This document shows positions 47,375 through 58,664 of a DNA stretch of 64,000 bases, piece after piece (the first letter of the stretch is position 1; the number at the start of each line of letters is the position of its first letter). The notes below the pieces were generated by a model. The model had not been told where the DNA came from, did no database searches, and saw only the letters and a program-made list of their open reading frames with translations. The stretch covers positions 186,001 through 250,000 of the forward strand of contig CAADRB010000067.1 in NCBI GenBank assembly GCA_900708905.1. The letters are read 5' to 3'. The translations under genes were made by a program, and so were the position numbers. The stretch comes from Hymenolepis diminuta. Its lineage: Eukaryota; Platyhelminthes; Cestoda; Cyclophyllidea; Hymenolepididae.

Positions 47375-47391
47375 CGTCACTTTAAGTGACG
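47375..47391. promoter_or_regulatory. 17-nt palindrome CGTCACTT-T-AAGTGACG
   Basis: A perfect 8+1+8 inverted repeat overlapping a TTACGTCA motif, roughly 0.9 kb upstream of the malic enzyme start. It is compatible with a dimeric bZIP-type binding site. No experimental support is available from the sequence. Confidence 0.3.
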
Positions 47392-48597
47392 ATATATGAA
47401 AACATTCAGTGACACAAATTATTAAAGTGAATAGTACGTGATGTAGTATCTATCACATATTTGAGAATTTATTTTGATAAACAGTGTAATATAATTTTAT
47501 CAAAATCAGCTTAGGTCAGTCTGTTTTTCGTTTAAACTATTTATACTATAAAATTACTCCTCCCTGTTTGTTCATTATTAGCATATGTTTAAAAATGATT
47601 TAATCCCGTAAGTTGATATCTTGAGAATTGCCAATGGAATAAACGCCCACTTTGATCGGTCCATCTTGAAGGGATTTAAGAGCTTACATACGCACATAGT
47701 AATAATCAATATCTTGTAAACCGTATGTAAGTCCGCATGCAGTCCGTTCAGCTGCTTCTCGTCGATATATTTTGCTATGTGACTATTTATGTCAATTTTT
47801 CAGAATGATTATACCATAGTTTGTAAGTAAGGACAAAATACACGGCTTTGCTACTACCACAGACGTAAATTTATTATAATACGAGTTTAATGTCAACCCA
47901 TTACCTATGACATGAATTGAATTAGACATAACATGTAAGGTTGAGATTCCATCAAATAAAAATTACGAATGTAAAGTAAGCATTTTACGTTTTCCATTAC
48001 CTTAGATTAACATGTATAATATCATTTGGTTATCTGAACGGTTATCTAATAAAAAAAACATATCAGACGTATTAATAATGATTAAATATATACCTAAAAA
48101 TAATGCGGTAAATTTTACTGAAAAAAATTATACCACATTTCATTCCCTAATTCAATATTTAATAAAACACCGACGTATTTTTTCCAAGTTCTCAAAGTGC
48201 ATATAAGTTCGCTCTGGATAACTCGGAAATGTCCATCATGTCCTTTCATATTCTAAAATGATTTCATATTGGCTTCTGTTGTGTTCTAAGGATGTCTTAA
48301 GTAACAGTTGCTAGTATAGAGGCATATTTTGTAAAGTCAAGATTACTGTGATATATGTGCTAACTGAATATCACAATGCTGGATTTGATTCGGACCCAGG
48401 GAGTGCGAGATAAGATGGAACGCAATTATCTCAAGACACTACTACTTCAACAAAGACTATATATGTGAATACAAGACGCATTTGTATTACTTATATTTGA
48501 GAATCAAAACACTGCAAAATTAAGAAAAACAGTTTTGCCTCGAATAACTGTCCAGCTCTCGGGTGCTATGTGCTCCCGCGTATTAAGACGATGAAAG

Positions 48598-48914
48598 TGC
48601 TATAGTCAGCAGATGTCTATCAACACCTGGCGATTAGAAGTGATTGACTGTCGAAAAAATCTCCACTACAGTGTCCACAGGTGGTCCCGCTATGTGTTTG
48701 CTTGTTTGTACATAGATACCTAAATAGATGTCTATTATCTCGCCGAAACTCCGACAACGAGACATGACTGATGTTTAACGAAGAAATGTTTTGTATACAA
48801 ACTTAATTTACTTATTAATAAACTGGAATGGCTTGCCTGCCGCCTCCAAACTGATCTGACAACATGAGTGTCTTCACTTAATCCATCTATTCGATCGATG
48901 TGGCCCCGATAGAC
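48598..48914. repeat. 317-bp dispersed repeat, copy 1
   Basis: Matches 59467-59783 in the same orientation over 317 bp without gaps, with about six differences by eye (near 98% identity). It contains an AATAAA near 48820 and two occurrences of GTGGTCCCG, but no open frame. The ends have no inverted repeats. A solo LTR, a TRIM-type element or another short non-autonomous retroelement would fit. The high identity suggests recent spread. Confidence 0.85.
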
Positions 48915-51195
48915 TTCACATTATCACAAAAATGACCCAAACCACCACATCAAAATAAAACACTTATGATCCATAAATGAGGGGACATTGGACACGTTTA
49001 CAATTTACATTGGAGTTGGCTCCTCAGAAGAGTTGCGTGATTGTTGAACTTTAGATTAAAAGAGGAGACAATTTGTCAATATATTTAATAAATGTGAGTT
49101 AATTAGTGAATTTAACATTGCTCCAGAAATGTACACTGGATCTGCATCTGATCTTTTGCGTTTACATGCATAAACTTGCCTATATTTTTGATACGGTCTC
49201 TTTTGTAATCTCCATTTCTAACCTTTAAAATTCTGAAATAGGAGTCCATCGTATGGAACAATAATAATTGAAATATGAAAATGACCATTCCCACAAAAAA
49301 CTAGTAAACTTATGACAACTCGGGATTGAGGATTCCTTTCTACAAATTTCGTATACGGGTGATAACACGAGAGACCAACAAGGTGATTACTTATTCTTGA
49401 ACATTTGCGCTTGGTGACGTATTGCCCAATATACACGTTGGAAGAGTTAGAGAGCAGGGGTTAAATGCTCATTCAGTGAACTGCTTGATCCGCTTTTCTA
49501 TTTATTTTTGTTCCAGTTGCGTCCTTCGAACTTACACTTGACCTTTTCCACTAAGGTGAATAAACATGCATTAGGCTCTTATTGTGTCCTTCTTCGTACT
49601 TTTTTTCTACACTTGCTAGAAATTAGAATGGAGGAGACCTAAAAGACCCTACTTCTAAGAACTTTCATAACCACAATATCTGAGGTAGGGATTTGATGTT
49701 AAGGTCAGTCGGATAATATCATTAAATATTTTTAAAAAATGCTCCAAATTTAGCATAATATCTTCATAAATCCTTAATTTATACGAAATAATCACTCTCA
49801 GGTTGTATAAAAACTTATATTATGGGTGAAGTGAGATGCTTTCTTAGAAGTTGCATTAATGAAGGCTATTACAAAACAGACCCAGTAGGGGACTTTTAAG
49901 TCTTTAGAATTTGCAAAGCAATCTATGTGAATGTCTGCAAAGTCAAAGATTTGCATTAGATACACGTCAAAACACATTCAGTGGGTTAATTGAAACTAGT
50001 CAAAAACAGAGGTAGAAGAATTCGTGTTCCTTATTAAATGGACTCGGAGATGTGACACAAAGTCGCAATTACTCACATTCAGAGGAGAGAAGGAAAATTG
50101 ACCCGTGTGTTGAAATATTGGTTCAGAAAATATCTAGACCGTCTCTAAAAGTTTTTACTGGTAAAGAACATTAGAGTAATGTGCACCAATTTCTAATGAC
50201 CACCCTAACCGTATAACTTATGGAAGTATTTATTTATACTTGTTCTGCTGGATTTGAATGCAGTGATTCGATGTGACTTGCTCTCCACTAATTATATTTT
50301 TCTATTTCTCTCAAGGTGATATATTTATAAACCATCGTCAGTAATTTAACAGTTTAATCAAAAAATTGGTAATTTCAAGGATCATCCTTGCAGCTTTCAA
50401 TATGACTTTCCTTTTTACATCTTGTTGACTGTTAAAGGTAGTAATAAAGTGGGAAGGGAATAACTAAGCTATGTTCCATTAATCAGATATTAATAACTAT
50501 CTATAAAAATCGATTTAATTGAAGTAATATGGATAAAGCCGAGAATAACGTTTGCCGTAATTCTGAAGGAGTGCTCAGAAAATAACAATTCCAAAATACT
50601 CGTTTGGCTTTCATTGTCCGAATTTGTAATTAAATCCTAAGTTGAACAGATTGATAAAGTCATAGCGTACCAATTTATTTATATACTTCTGGGTAGTTAC
50701 TTAGGTAATAAAAATGAGAGGTTCAATGCGATGGAGATCAGGTCTAACATAGCAGTTACCTCAAAAATTATTATTTAGAAGAAATTTTAGAGTTAGGTTG
50801 GGCTTTTGATAATATATTTTTTGAAAAAATTCGATTCCTTTTTTGAAACAAATCCAGTCCAACAGCTTATTAGAACATATGGAACCAGTTAAATTATCCA
50901 GTCTTTAATAGAATAAATGCCAATTTTTAAAGCTATTTAGAAATCAGATGATCGTAAACAGTGCTATAATCTGATCAGATTTGGATAAACGGTTCGACAG
51001 TATGAAAATTTCAAATAACTTAACATATGTTAGTTTATAAATTAGAATGTTTTAAAAAATAAATGAGAAGGAATTACTCTGAAAATCAGCTTGATTTTAC
51101 TTTTAAAATAGTAGGATGTTAATAATTGTTTGGTTTTTCTGATCACGTATCACGTGCTTCACTGTCAGCATGGCAGTGATGTGGTGGTGTTTTCC
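48915..51195. other. intergenic
   Basis: AT-rich, with no supportable exon. From about 51.1 kb the plus strand becomes T- and G-rich, marking the start of the next transcription unit. Confidence 0.5.
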
Positions 51196-51960
51196 AGTGT
51201 GGTGTGTTCAGTAGTAGGTGTTTTTCGTTCTGCATGCAAAATGATGCTTTACCATCTTTCGGCTGAGTTCTGATGCCAACTTTTTTACTGATGTTAATAA
51301 AAATTTTTGCCTTTTAGGGCTACCTCATAATCTTCATATAAAAAAGTGAGTGATTTGATGCCTTACCTACATTATCTGATTTTTGAAGAGTGCTAGTACT
51401 GATCTTATCCTGAAATTCATATTCTAACAACACTTTCCATTATGTTTAGGTGTGGGATACTTGGAGTGCCAAAAAAAACCCAACTAAACCTTCTTTGAGT
51501 ATGTCCCTTTGCATATCCGCAAACGGTGCTTTGCCATCTTTCCATTGAACATTTTGATGGATTATTTTACAAGGCTAATAAATGCTTTCCTTTTAGAATG
51601 AACGGAGCAAATTCAAAACGGAATGACTTTGATTTCAAGAAGTTCCTTCGGTTTTAAAGGTGATTATAGCATGATGTCCTACCTACATTATCAGATTCTT
51701 GAAGAAAGCTGTTCTACTGATTATTGAAACTCCACCTTATAGACTTCTTTTTTTCAGGTTTATCATTGTACGTCACATCGGTAGAGAAAGGTTGTTTTTC
51801 AGAGGTAAGATTTCAAATTGGTGTTTAACATGATGCTTTACCATCTTTCGACTGACAATTTTTTGATGTTACTTTTTATACTGAAAATAACAAACACTCT
51901 CCTTTGGAATAGATCGTGCAAATCAAAAGCTGATCTTCGAATTTGTTGAACCGCGTGAAG
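51196..51960 (+). other. alternating array of homologous short introns and tiny exons
   Basis: Two intron families alternate. Type X carries the core TGATGCTTTACCATCTTTC (at about 51241, 51525 and 51831) and ends in TTTTAG, TTTTAG and AATAG. Type Y carries CCTACCTACATTATC (at about 51360 and 51678) and runs from GTGA to TTTAG or TTTCAG. Candidate exons are 51318-51345 (28 nt), 51450-51498 (49), 51597-51659 (63), 51758-51804 (47) and 51913-51960 (48). X2, Y1, Y2 and X3 each have a GT donor and an AG acceptor. Exons 51758-51804 and 51913-51960 share an open frame (phase 1 out of both), but the earlier ones do not form one continuous frame. They may therefore be 5' untranslated exons, alternative micro-exons, or decayed. 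The layout recalls flatworm micro-exon genes. I cannot name a product. Confidence 0.5.
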
Positions 51961-52072
51961 GTAAGAATTCGCTAAATTTTATAAATTACCTGTGGTGATG
52001 ACTGCTACGATGGTTCGTTGCTGTCCATAACAGGTAAAATTTAAGATGTTGAAAACGGCCTGGTCTGTTTTA

Positions 52073-52124
52073 GGAGCTGGGTTACCTGTCCGCATCTACA
52101 TGGATTACTTGAAGCGCTATTAAT
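52073..52124 (+). other. possible alternative terminal exon
   Basis: After CTGTTTTAG, a phase-1 frame reads GAGLPVRIYMDYLKRY and stops at TAA. It is compatible with exon 51913-51960. It competes with the acceptor at 52211. Evidence is limited to splice signal and phase. Confidence 0.2.
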
Positions 52125-52211
52125 TTGTAATTATCGTGAAATGTCACCTATGTTAGCCAAGATTTATCGAGAGTCTTAACTGATCTACAGCTATTTCTAT
52201 ATTTTTTTTAG

Positions 52212-52498
52212 GTGACGGGCAAAATTTTGTTTATATCGATCGGATGGATGCTCGAGTTTGTTTTAATAAAGCTTTGCAAGTGAATCGTGTTTTTTACGTT
52301 ATGGGGGGTTTTGATGGGAATATTAAATTGATTTTGTTACTTGTGACGAAGGTGCTTCGGCTTTTCGAATTGGTCTCGTGCTGGTTAAATTCATTAGGGG
52401 TGTGGAAAGCGATCTGGTGTTTCGGAGGGTGGGTTACTCGTTCCCCTCCGTACCTGTCATTCGACGTTTATTTTAAAGAGTGCTATGTCTACTGATTA
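52212..52498 (+). other. open exon-like stretch
   Basis: It begins after a strong acceptor (ATTTTTTTTAG) in phase 1, matching the phase of exon 51913-51960, and stays open for about 94 codons to TGA at 52496-52498. The joined reading would be EPREGDGQNFVYIDRMDA and onwards. Candidate donors inside it (CAA|GTGAAT, AAG|GTGCTT) would shorten it. The later half is hydrophobic and G/T-biased, suggesting intron rather than protein. The product is unrecognised. Confidence 0.3.
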
Positions 52499-53702
52499 AC
52501 GGGTAACAGGAAATGGGGGAAATTCGAATGCGGTGCTTGTAGATTGTTTGCTAACCCACTCATCGGGTTGTCGCAATTGTCCGTGCTTGGTAGTTATTTT
52601 TTGAAGTTAGCTATTTTTTTATGAGCGTATGAGAAACTAAAGCTGGAATTCGGTATTCTGGGGCAGTTTTTTCGTCTAAGAGTTTCTGGAAATCCAAAGT
52701 GATCGTCATTGTTTGCCTATAATCGTTGGAACATCTGCTGTTGATAGGCTCTTAACTATTTACGCCGCACCTTTCTACATGCTTTGTGGTCACAGAAACT
52801 TGTCCTGTCCTTTTCGAGTGTGAGGATGACAGATTTCTAGCGGATATTGGCTGGCTACTGGTTAGCTCCCTATTAGGGTTTTAATCCCTATGGGTACTCC
52901 AACATTTTTATTAATTTGCACAGACATGGTCTATCGGTCCCACGCTTGGTTATAAGTTAGCAAATTCTATTCCAATTTTCCTGCATTTATTACTATTTAT
53001 TTCAAAATAAGTATAAATACTATATTCGTTGGAAATGGGCCCAATATTGACAATCTAACGGTTTAGAATTCGAGTGAATATTGAAGTTTTAAATCAGATG
53101 TGCGAAGTTCCTACCGTTATTAGTTTTGATTTGGATTGAAAAGGCCGGAACCTGAATGGGGATGACTAGTTTCTTTAGATCAAATTTAAAGGTAAATATA
53201 TTTGTAGAATTAGTCGAGTTTAATTGGCTATGCTTTTACTTTCGAAATAGTTTGGAGTTCTTTTGTTTATTCAAATGGGGATTCTGATTTTCCGATAATA
53301 GTTAAATCAATAAAATCTTAAATGCCCGAAAGGACCTAGCGCCACATGCGCGAATAGGTGTTGATATTTCACGCCCACAGTAATAGAAACGAATCTATTT
53401 CCGTTAATATTTGCTTACAATCAGTTTAATTGGAGTTATTACGATGAAGGAATATTGCTTTGGGATATTATCTGAAAGATTTACCGAATATATTATTCAG
53501 ACGGCTTCCAGGCATAAGCATGTTTTAAGTGTAATTTAAATTCTTAAAAGTTTTCAAGTTTAATCTCGCATTTTCTTGTAGAAAATGAGTTCCACTGAAC
53601 TAATTTCTAATCCATTTTCACAAAACTGTTTAACTTGGAAGACCAAGAAAGTTACTTAGGAAATCAGAATACAAATGAATTTCGCGTCAGTATTGCCTTT
53701 AA
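52499..53702 (+). other. probable intron of the plus-strand gene
   Basis: G/T-rich on the plus strand, like the introns of the other plus-strand gene (UBA2). One exon-like start occurs at 53581-53658 (after TTTTCTTGTAG: MSSTELISNPFSQNC and onwards, then TAG), but I could not connect it in phase to the next exon. Confidence 0.35.
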
Positions 53703-55070
53703 TGTAGTTTTAAATCTAGACTATCATGTCAAAGACCAACATCTTTGGAGGGAATGAATAGTTCTAATTGGTGTTTAAATTTATCGGAAGGATTCAAAAG
53801 TTCAAAACAAAAGAAATTCCTGAATTGGAAAACTTCACAAATTGTAGAAAGACAACAGATACCCAAGGTTGGCCATATATCATTGGAAAAGCATGAAGCT
53901 TTCAAGACCAGTGAGAAGTTGCAACCTACGTACAAATTATGTAATACTAATACGTATAGCGATGAGGGCTCTAGAGAAGAACAAGGTGAATTTGAATGAG
54001 ATCTACACATGGGAAGAGAATTTTTTTCTACCAGAGCTCAAATCCTGTGTAGAAAGCAGAATTTGCATAATTACTTTTAAATAAATGTTTTGAAGTAATG
54101 TGTTTACCCATAACTTTATTAGATGGTTAAAAAGTTCCAGTGCTTTTTGTATTTACCGTTAATAATGACAGATTAGGAGACCAGTAGCTTGAGGATTCGA
54201 TCCAGTAGTATAATCCAGAATATCACTACAATACTGATATATGCCCAAGGAAATAAACTGTGGCACAATTTTTCAGTCCCAGTCAGAAAGAGGCAGAGCA
54301 TTTACAATTCAAACGACAACTTTTCAGAATTATGATAATACAATTGCTTATGCATAGCTTTGGATACATGGGATCGACTGGCTTCCCCATTACCAAATAT
54401 TCCTACACATGAATAAGGAAGAACAGTAGTAGGAAAACCCAGTGTCACAGCAACAAATTCCGCTTACCGAAAATTTATGAATTCTGTTCAGGCATAGTGT
54501 TCGTTTTTGATTTTTATAAAATGATATTTTACTACGAAACCACCATTTAATATTAAGACTAATGAATATTAGGGATGTGTTAGCATTATGTCAAGTGTTC
54601 TTTTTCATTTTTAAGCTCGATTTCGACAGACCTCTACGAGTTCTACGCCGAAAAGAGGATCCAGGAGGTTGGGAAGATATTCGTTCCAATGTTATCAAAA
54701 TCTTCCAGATAAATCATCCATCTACCTGTCTCCAATCCATTCAGAAACTTCAGCGATCTCATTGAAACCAAGCGTACAATCAGAAGTCAAACCAGAATAT
54801 GATTTACCTTCGTCGCCAAAGAGGATTGAAGAAAGGATTGATGAATCATTTTGTAAGTATCAATGAAAGTTGGAAAAGGATATAGATGGAAAATTAAACC
54901 CAAAGTTTGAAGAGTTACCAAATGAAACGGATGATCAAAAAATGTGAAAGCTAGAACCCACCCTAGCATCTAGTAGTCCTGTAGAGGAAACTTCGATCTC
55001 AATGGATGAAGTAAATGGAACTGAAATTCCAAGAAATGAAGTGGAAGAGTCATGGAAAATGAACGATTGA
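53703..55070 (+). CDS. 3' exons of an unrecognised plus-strand gene
   Basis: Three phase-matched exons. The first is open from about 53703 (boundary uncertain, internal ATG at 53754) to 53985 and ends EEQ before G|GTGAAT. The second, 54616-54852, follows a strong acceptor (TTCTTTTTCATTTTTAAG) and ends at T|GTAAGT. The third, 54967-55070, follows CCACCCTAG and ends in TGA. The encoded tail is hydrophilic and rich in Ser, Lys and Glu: TSTSSTPKRGSRRLG, SPKRIEERIDESF, PVEETSISMDEVNG. No domain, signal or membrane segment is visible and I recognise no family. The 114-nt intron 54853-54966 contains in-frame TGA codons, so a simple frame reading would wrongly make this look like a pseudogene. Upstream exons are probably at 51.2-53.7 kb. 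An AATAAA lies at 55321. Confidence 0.55.
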
Positions 55071-56305
55071 ATCTCAAAGATTTAAATAATTTCTTTGGCT
55101 TAAATTAATCAACTTGGTCAATGTGTGATTGATGTAATTATAAGGCGTTTATCTAAATGCATAAATTAAAGCCTAAAAAATGAAAATATTAGGAAAATTC
55201 GCTCCTTAGGCAATGGGTTCTTCTACTAACATCCCTAATTTTGCTAAAGTACTGAGTGATAAGATCATCAATAAGTTGAACATGTCTAAAATAATATATA
55301 AGCAATCGCACTTTCAAAATAATAAAAAAATTTGTCTTTTCCTAGATTTGACTAAAGTTAACCACATACTCCCGGTCGATATCTAGCAATCAGCAATTAT
55401 ATAAGAGCATAAAACCAATTATACATTGATTAAACCAAAGTCAGCTCTGTTTTGTTAAAATCATGTCAGACCATTCTGCTTTCTCTTGCATTCAGAAGGC
55501 AATGACGTGTTATCCTCATTAATGAACTGGTCACTATGCAATGGATATCGTGGACAAGAATTCGCCCAATAATTTAGGAAACAAATCTTTAAATCTGAAT
55601 TTTGGAACATAAAATGAAATAAGAATCTTTGATATCCCCGTTTTGTTCTCGAAATCCTTTTTATCCCCTCCTCATGGTCATTAATTAGTCTCACTGTTCA
55701 CCGATTTCAATTGCTTTCTCGTGACGGAAAATTTTCTAGTCCTGTTACAGTTAATAGTAATAATAACGACGAGGTAAGAAGCTGTTAACTGTTTGCGAAA
55801 GGGAAAGTCATGCTCTCAAGAGGGTCACTGTTCCTCAGGTACAGTGATTAATGTTGCTTTAGGTCTTAAAAAGACAAGGATGGGTGAAACGCCACATATC
55901 AAAATGTCACCCATAATGTTCAGTGTAAGCGTCTTCTAAAGATCGCCTGAACAGAAGCGGCAGCATTTTTTTTTGAGCTGAACTTCATAAATCAAATCTC
56001 CCTATCCTCCACTCAAACTATTTCCTTTGAGCTACAGGTATGCATATTTTTATCCGAATATCACAATGTATACAGTCTTCCGTAATAAACGAACACATAA
56101 GCTAAAGTGTGTTCTCAACAGCGTCTGCTGGAGGTGAACAAATGTAACAAGTTAGTTTAGTGGAAACCTGGTGATAAAATAGTCACAACAAAGAAAAATT
56201 ATATTCCATGCCATATTTAGTAAAGTGTATTTGTAAACAATCTGATCGGAAGCAAAGGCGGATTGTACAAATAAGAGGTCAGAAAGAGCAGATGCAGTAC
56301 AGAGA
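55071..56305. other. intergenic between convergent genes
   Basis: Between the stop of the plus-strand gene (55070) and the NOG1 stop (56306) on the minus strand. It carries an AATAAA at 55321-55326 on the plus strand. No coding exon or RNA gene is visible. Confidence 0.55.
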
Positions 56306-58664
56306 TTAACGACGTTGGGTTTTGCCAATAGGCCGCTTACCCGAGAAAAGATGCTTTGGTTTAAGATCGGGGATATGATGATCACCCTCACCTTTTCGTG
56401 CTTTCGCACCAATAAGACGGGCAGCATCAGTTTTCGCGCGTCTGATGGCCTTTGCTTCCATAGCAGCATCCCGAACACCTGAACGAGCCCGTGGTCGAGA
56501 ACTACGAGCAACAGCAGCTTCATGAAGTGATTTACTTCTAGCCAAAGATGCTGAAGCGTCACGACGTCTAGATGCCGCAGCTTTGCGAGAACGGCTCCGA
56601 TCAACCATATCATTGGGATCAATAGATAAACCAAGTTTTCCCAGTTCCTCCTCCATCTGTTTACCAGATACACCATGTTCTGTCCTAGAGATACGACTCT
56701 TGGATTTATTCTTTCGAGACTGTGATTCTAAGATACGAAGAGCTCTAGCTTCCCGAATTCTAACAAGCAAAAAACAAAGTGAAACATCGCCTACTAAAGT
56801 GGCATTTAAGTAGTGAAAAGAGTCAACTCACTTCCCCGCAGTTATTCTCAACTCTTGCATTCTTGGATCCCTCAAATCAGGATCTTCTTGCTCATCATAC
56901 ACACCAGCTGCTTCAAGCTGTTTCTCTTGTTCTTCAAGCTGATTCAATTTGGCTTCGATATCTGGATCAAAGTAGTCAAAGATATTGTGACCGTCGACAA
57001 TTTCAGGAATGATATCATTGCGTTCTTGAGGATTCCTCAACAACCATTCATCGCGCAGATTGAGATAGAAGTCATCACCTTCAGCCAGCTCTTTTTCACG
57101 AAGCGTCATGCGCTTCTTGACCGGTAGAGCATCAGAAGAATCAGTATTCATTGGAGTAGGCAAATCTGCCTCCGCAGCAGTGCGTTTTATGCCCCGTTTG
57201 CGTATAACACTATCTGGAATCTGCGGTGGTCTGTCAGCAACAATCTAGAGGTACAATGCAAAACATAGTAAATTTATACCAATCTACTTAAAACTACTTA
57301 AATAGGCTTGATTTACATTCTTGGGTTGAGCGATATAGAGACGATTGGCAATAGAGCCTTCTTTTAGACTAGCTGCTCCGGCGCGCAATTTTGCCTCAAC
57401 ACGACGGGCAAGCAATTCATCACAGGCTCGCGCTCGTACATCCATAACGCCATCACCTAGCAACGTGGACATTTCTAGGAATATAGGTTTATCTTGATTT
57501 GCGTCCTCATCTCCAGGTAACCGACAAATAGACAAGATAAGCTCCCTTTTCTCTGTCGGTAGGGAGTCAAGATTGATAACGTCAGTCTAAAATATCACTT
57601 AGTAAATAAACGAAGTTGTGGATGGTTGACTAAAAACAATAATACTCACCTTATTAGCAACAACTAAAACAGGCTTATTTGACATCAGGGGTTCCAAGGT
57701 TTTGAACAAATGAACTTGTTCTTCAATCGAAAATCCACAATGTTCGGAAGGATCCATGATGTAAATGACCGAAGCAGGAAGATGCGATAAGGCTGTAATG
57801 GCTGTCATTTCGATGGTATTGCACTGATCCAAATCACGGTCAAGAACACCTGGGGTGTCAATAACTTGCCACCGAAGATTTTTGTAGTCAGTATGTCCGA
57901 CAAAGAGCATTTTCGTAGTGAACGGGAAGGGCTGAACATCTACATCGGCTCGGGTAATCTAAACATACACCATAAATACGAAGAAAGAGACAACGAAAAA
58001 CCTTATTAATGAAGCTAGACTTTCCAACATTCGGGAAACCACAAATAACGAGAGTACGCGTGTCCGGAATAATGCACGGTAAACGTGACATGTGTTGGCG
58101 AATTTCCTCGAGGTACTTCAAATTATTTTGATTTCTCTTGATAATAGTACACATTCTAAATTTATTTTAGTAAGTGAGATAACACTTACCTTCCAAATGC
58201 TGTCCGTTTAAGTGTTTTGCACTGATAGAGAGCGGCACCATATTTGATCAGTTTGACCTGATCGCGACCAATACCATCAATAAGAGTTTTTGCCTTGTTA
58301 ATCTCCCCCAGGGCCAATTTGTAATGGTCCCTTGAGTAGAGGAGACTAATCAAGTCGGCGTAGAATGGGTGGATGTTCTAAAAAGAATGAGGCAATGAAA
58401 AGTACTCACATCTAACATGGGAAACTCGGTTAATATGGTATTTAATTTATCATGGAAGTATTGTTGACATGTTTTCACTTTTCGCATATAAAATGCCCTG
58501 ATACGGGGCATAGGATATTGTTTGTGAATAACTGTCGGTGTGGTCCGCTGCGTTTTGGACAAAACAATATCAATGAATTCCTAGAAAGAATATGAAACAC
58601 AAAACAGTATACAAACCTTATAAGGAGGAACCACAGTAATACTTTTAAAATTATAGCCGGACAT
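56306..58664 (-). CDS. GTPBP4: nucleolar GTPase NOG1 (GTP-binding protein 4)
   Basis: NOG1 is an Obg-like GTPase needed for nucleolar maturation and export of the pre-60S ribosomal subunit. Exons: 58664-58617, 58580-58410, 58377-58190, 58155-58002, 57958-57650, 57586-57317, 57244-56832 and 56759-56306. All phases agree and give 668 residues, close to the usual 630-680. It starts [16 protein letters not shown], matching the family MAHYNFKKITVVP. N-terminal domain: [18 protein letters not shown], then [20 protein letters not shown]. GTPase motifs: G1 GFPNVGKSS (175-183), G3 DTPG (221-224), and G4 NKTD split across the junction of exons 5 and 6 (289-292). The C-terminal half is charged and Arg/Lys/Ser-rich and ends with [18 protein letters not shown], the conserved nucleolar tail. 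The introns are short (36-72 nt). Confidence 0.97.

Larger units (their letters stand above)
46462..48597. other. 5' flank of malic enzyme
   Basis: No coding exon found. The stretch should hold the malic enzyme promoter. Just upstream of the first ATG, a pyrimidine-rich acceptor (ATCTTCTCTGCTAG) at about 46480-46495 suggests an upstream exon. CRE-like sites occur at 47139-47146 and 47372-47391. Confidence 0.5.

Noticed and set aside
52244..52495. MGGFDGN in this frame read as a Kelch repeat
   Set aside because: Only one short motif, without the GG...Y...W pattern or further repeats.
54853..54966. In-frame TGA codons as evidence of a pseudogene or stop readthrough
   Set aside because: They fall inside a 114-nt interval with a strong GTAAGT donor and CCACCCTAG acceptor whose removal keeps the frame.
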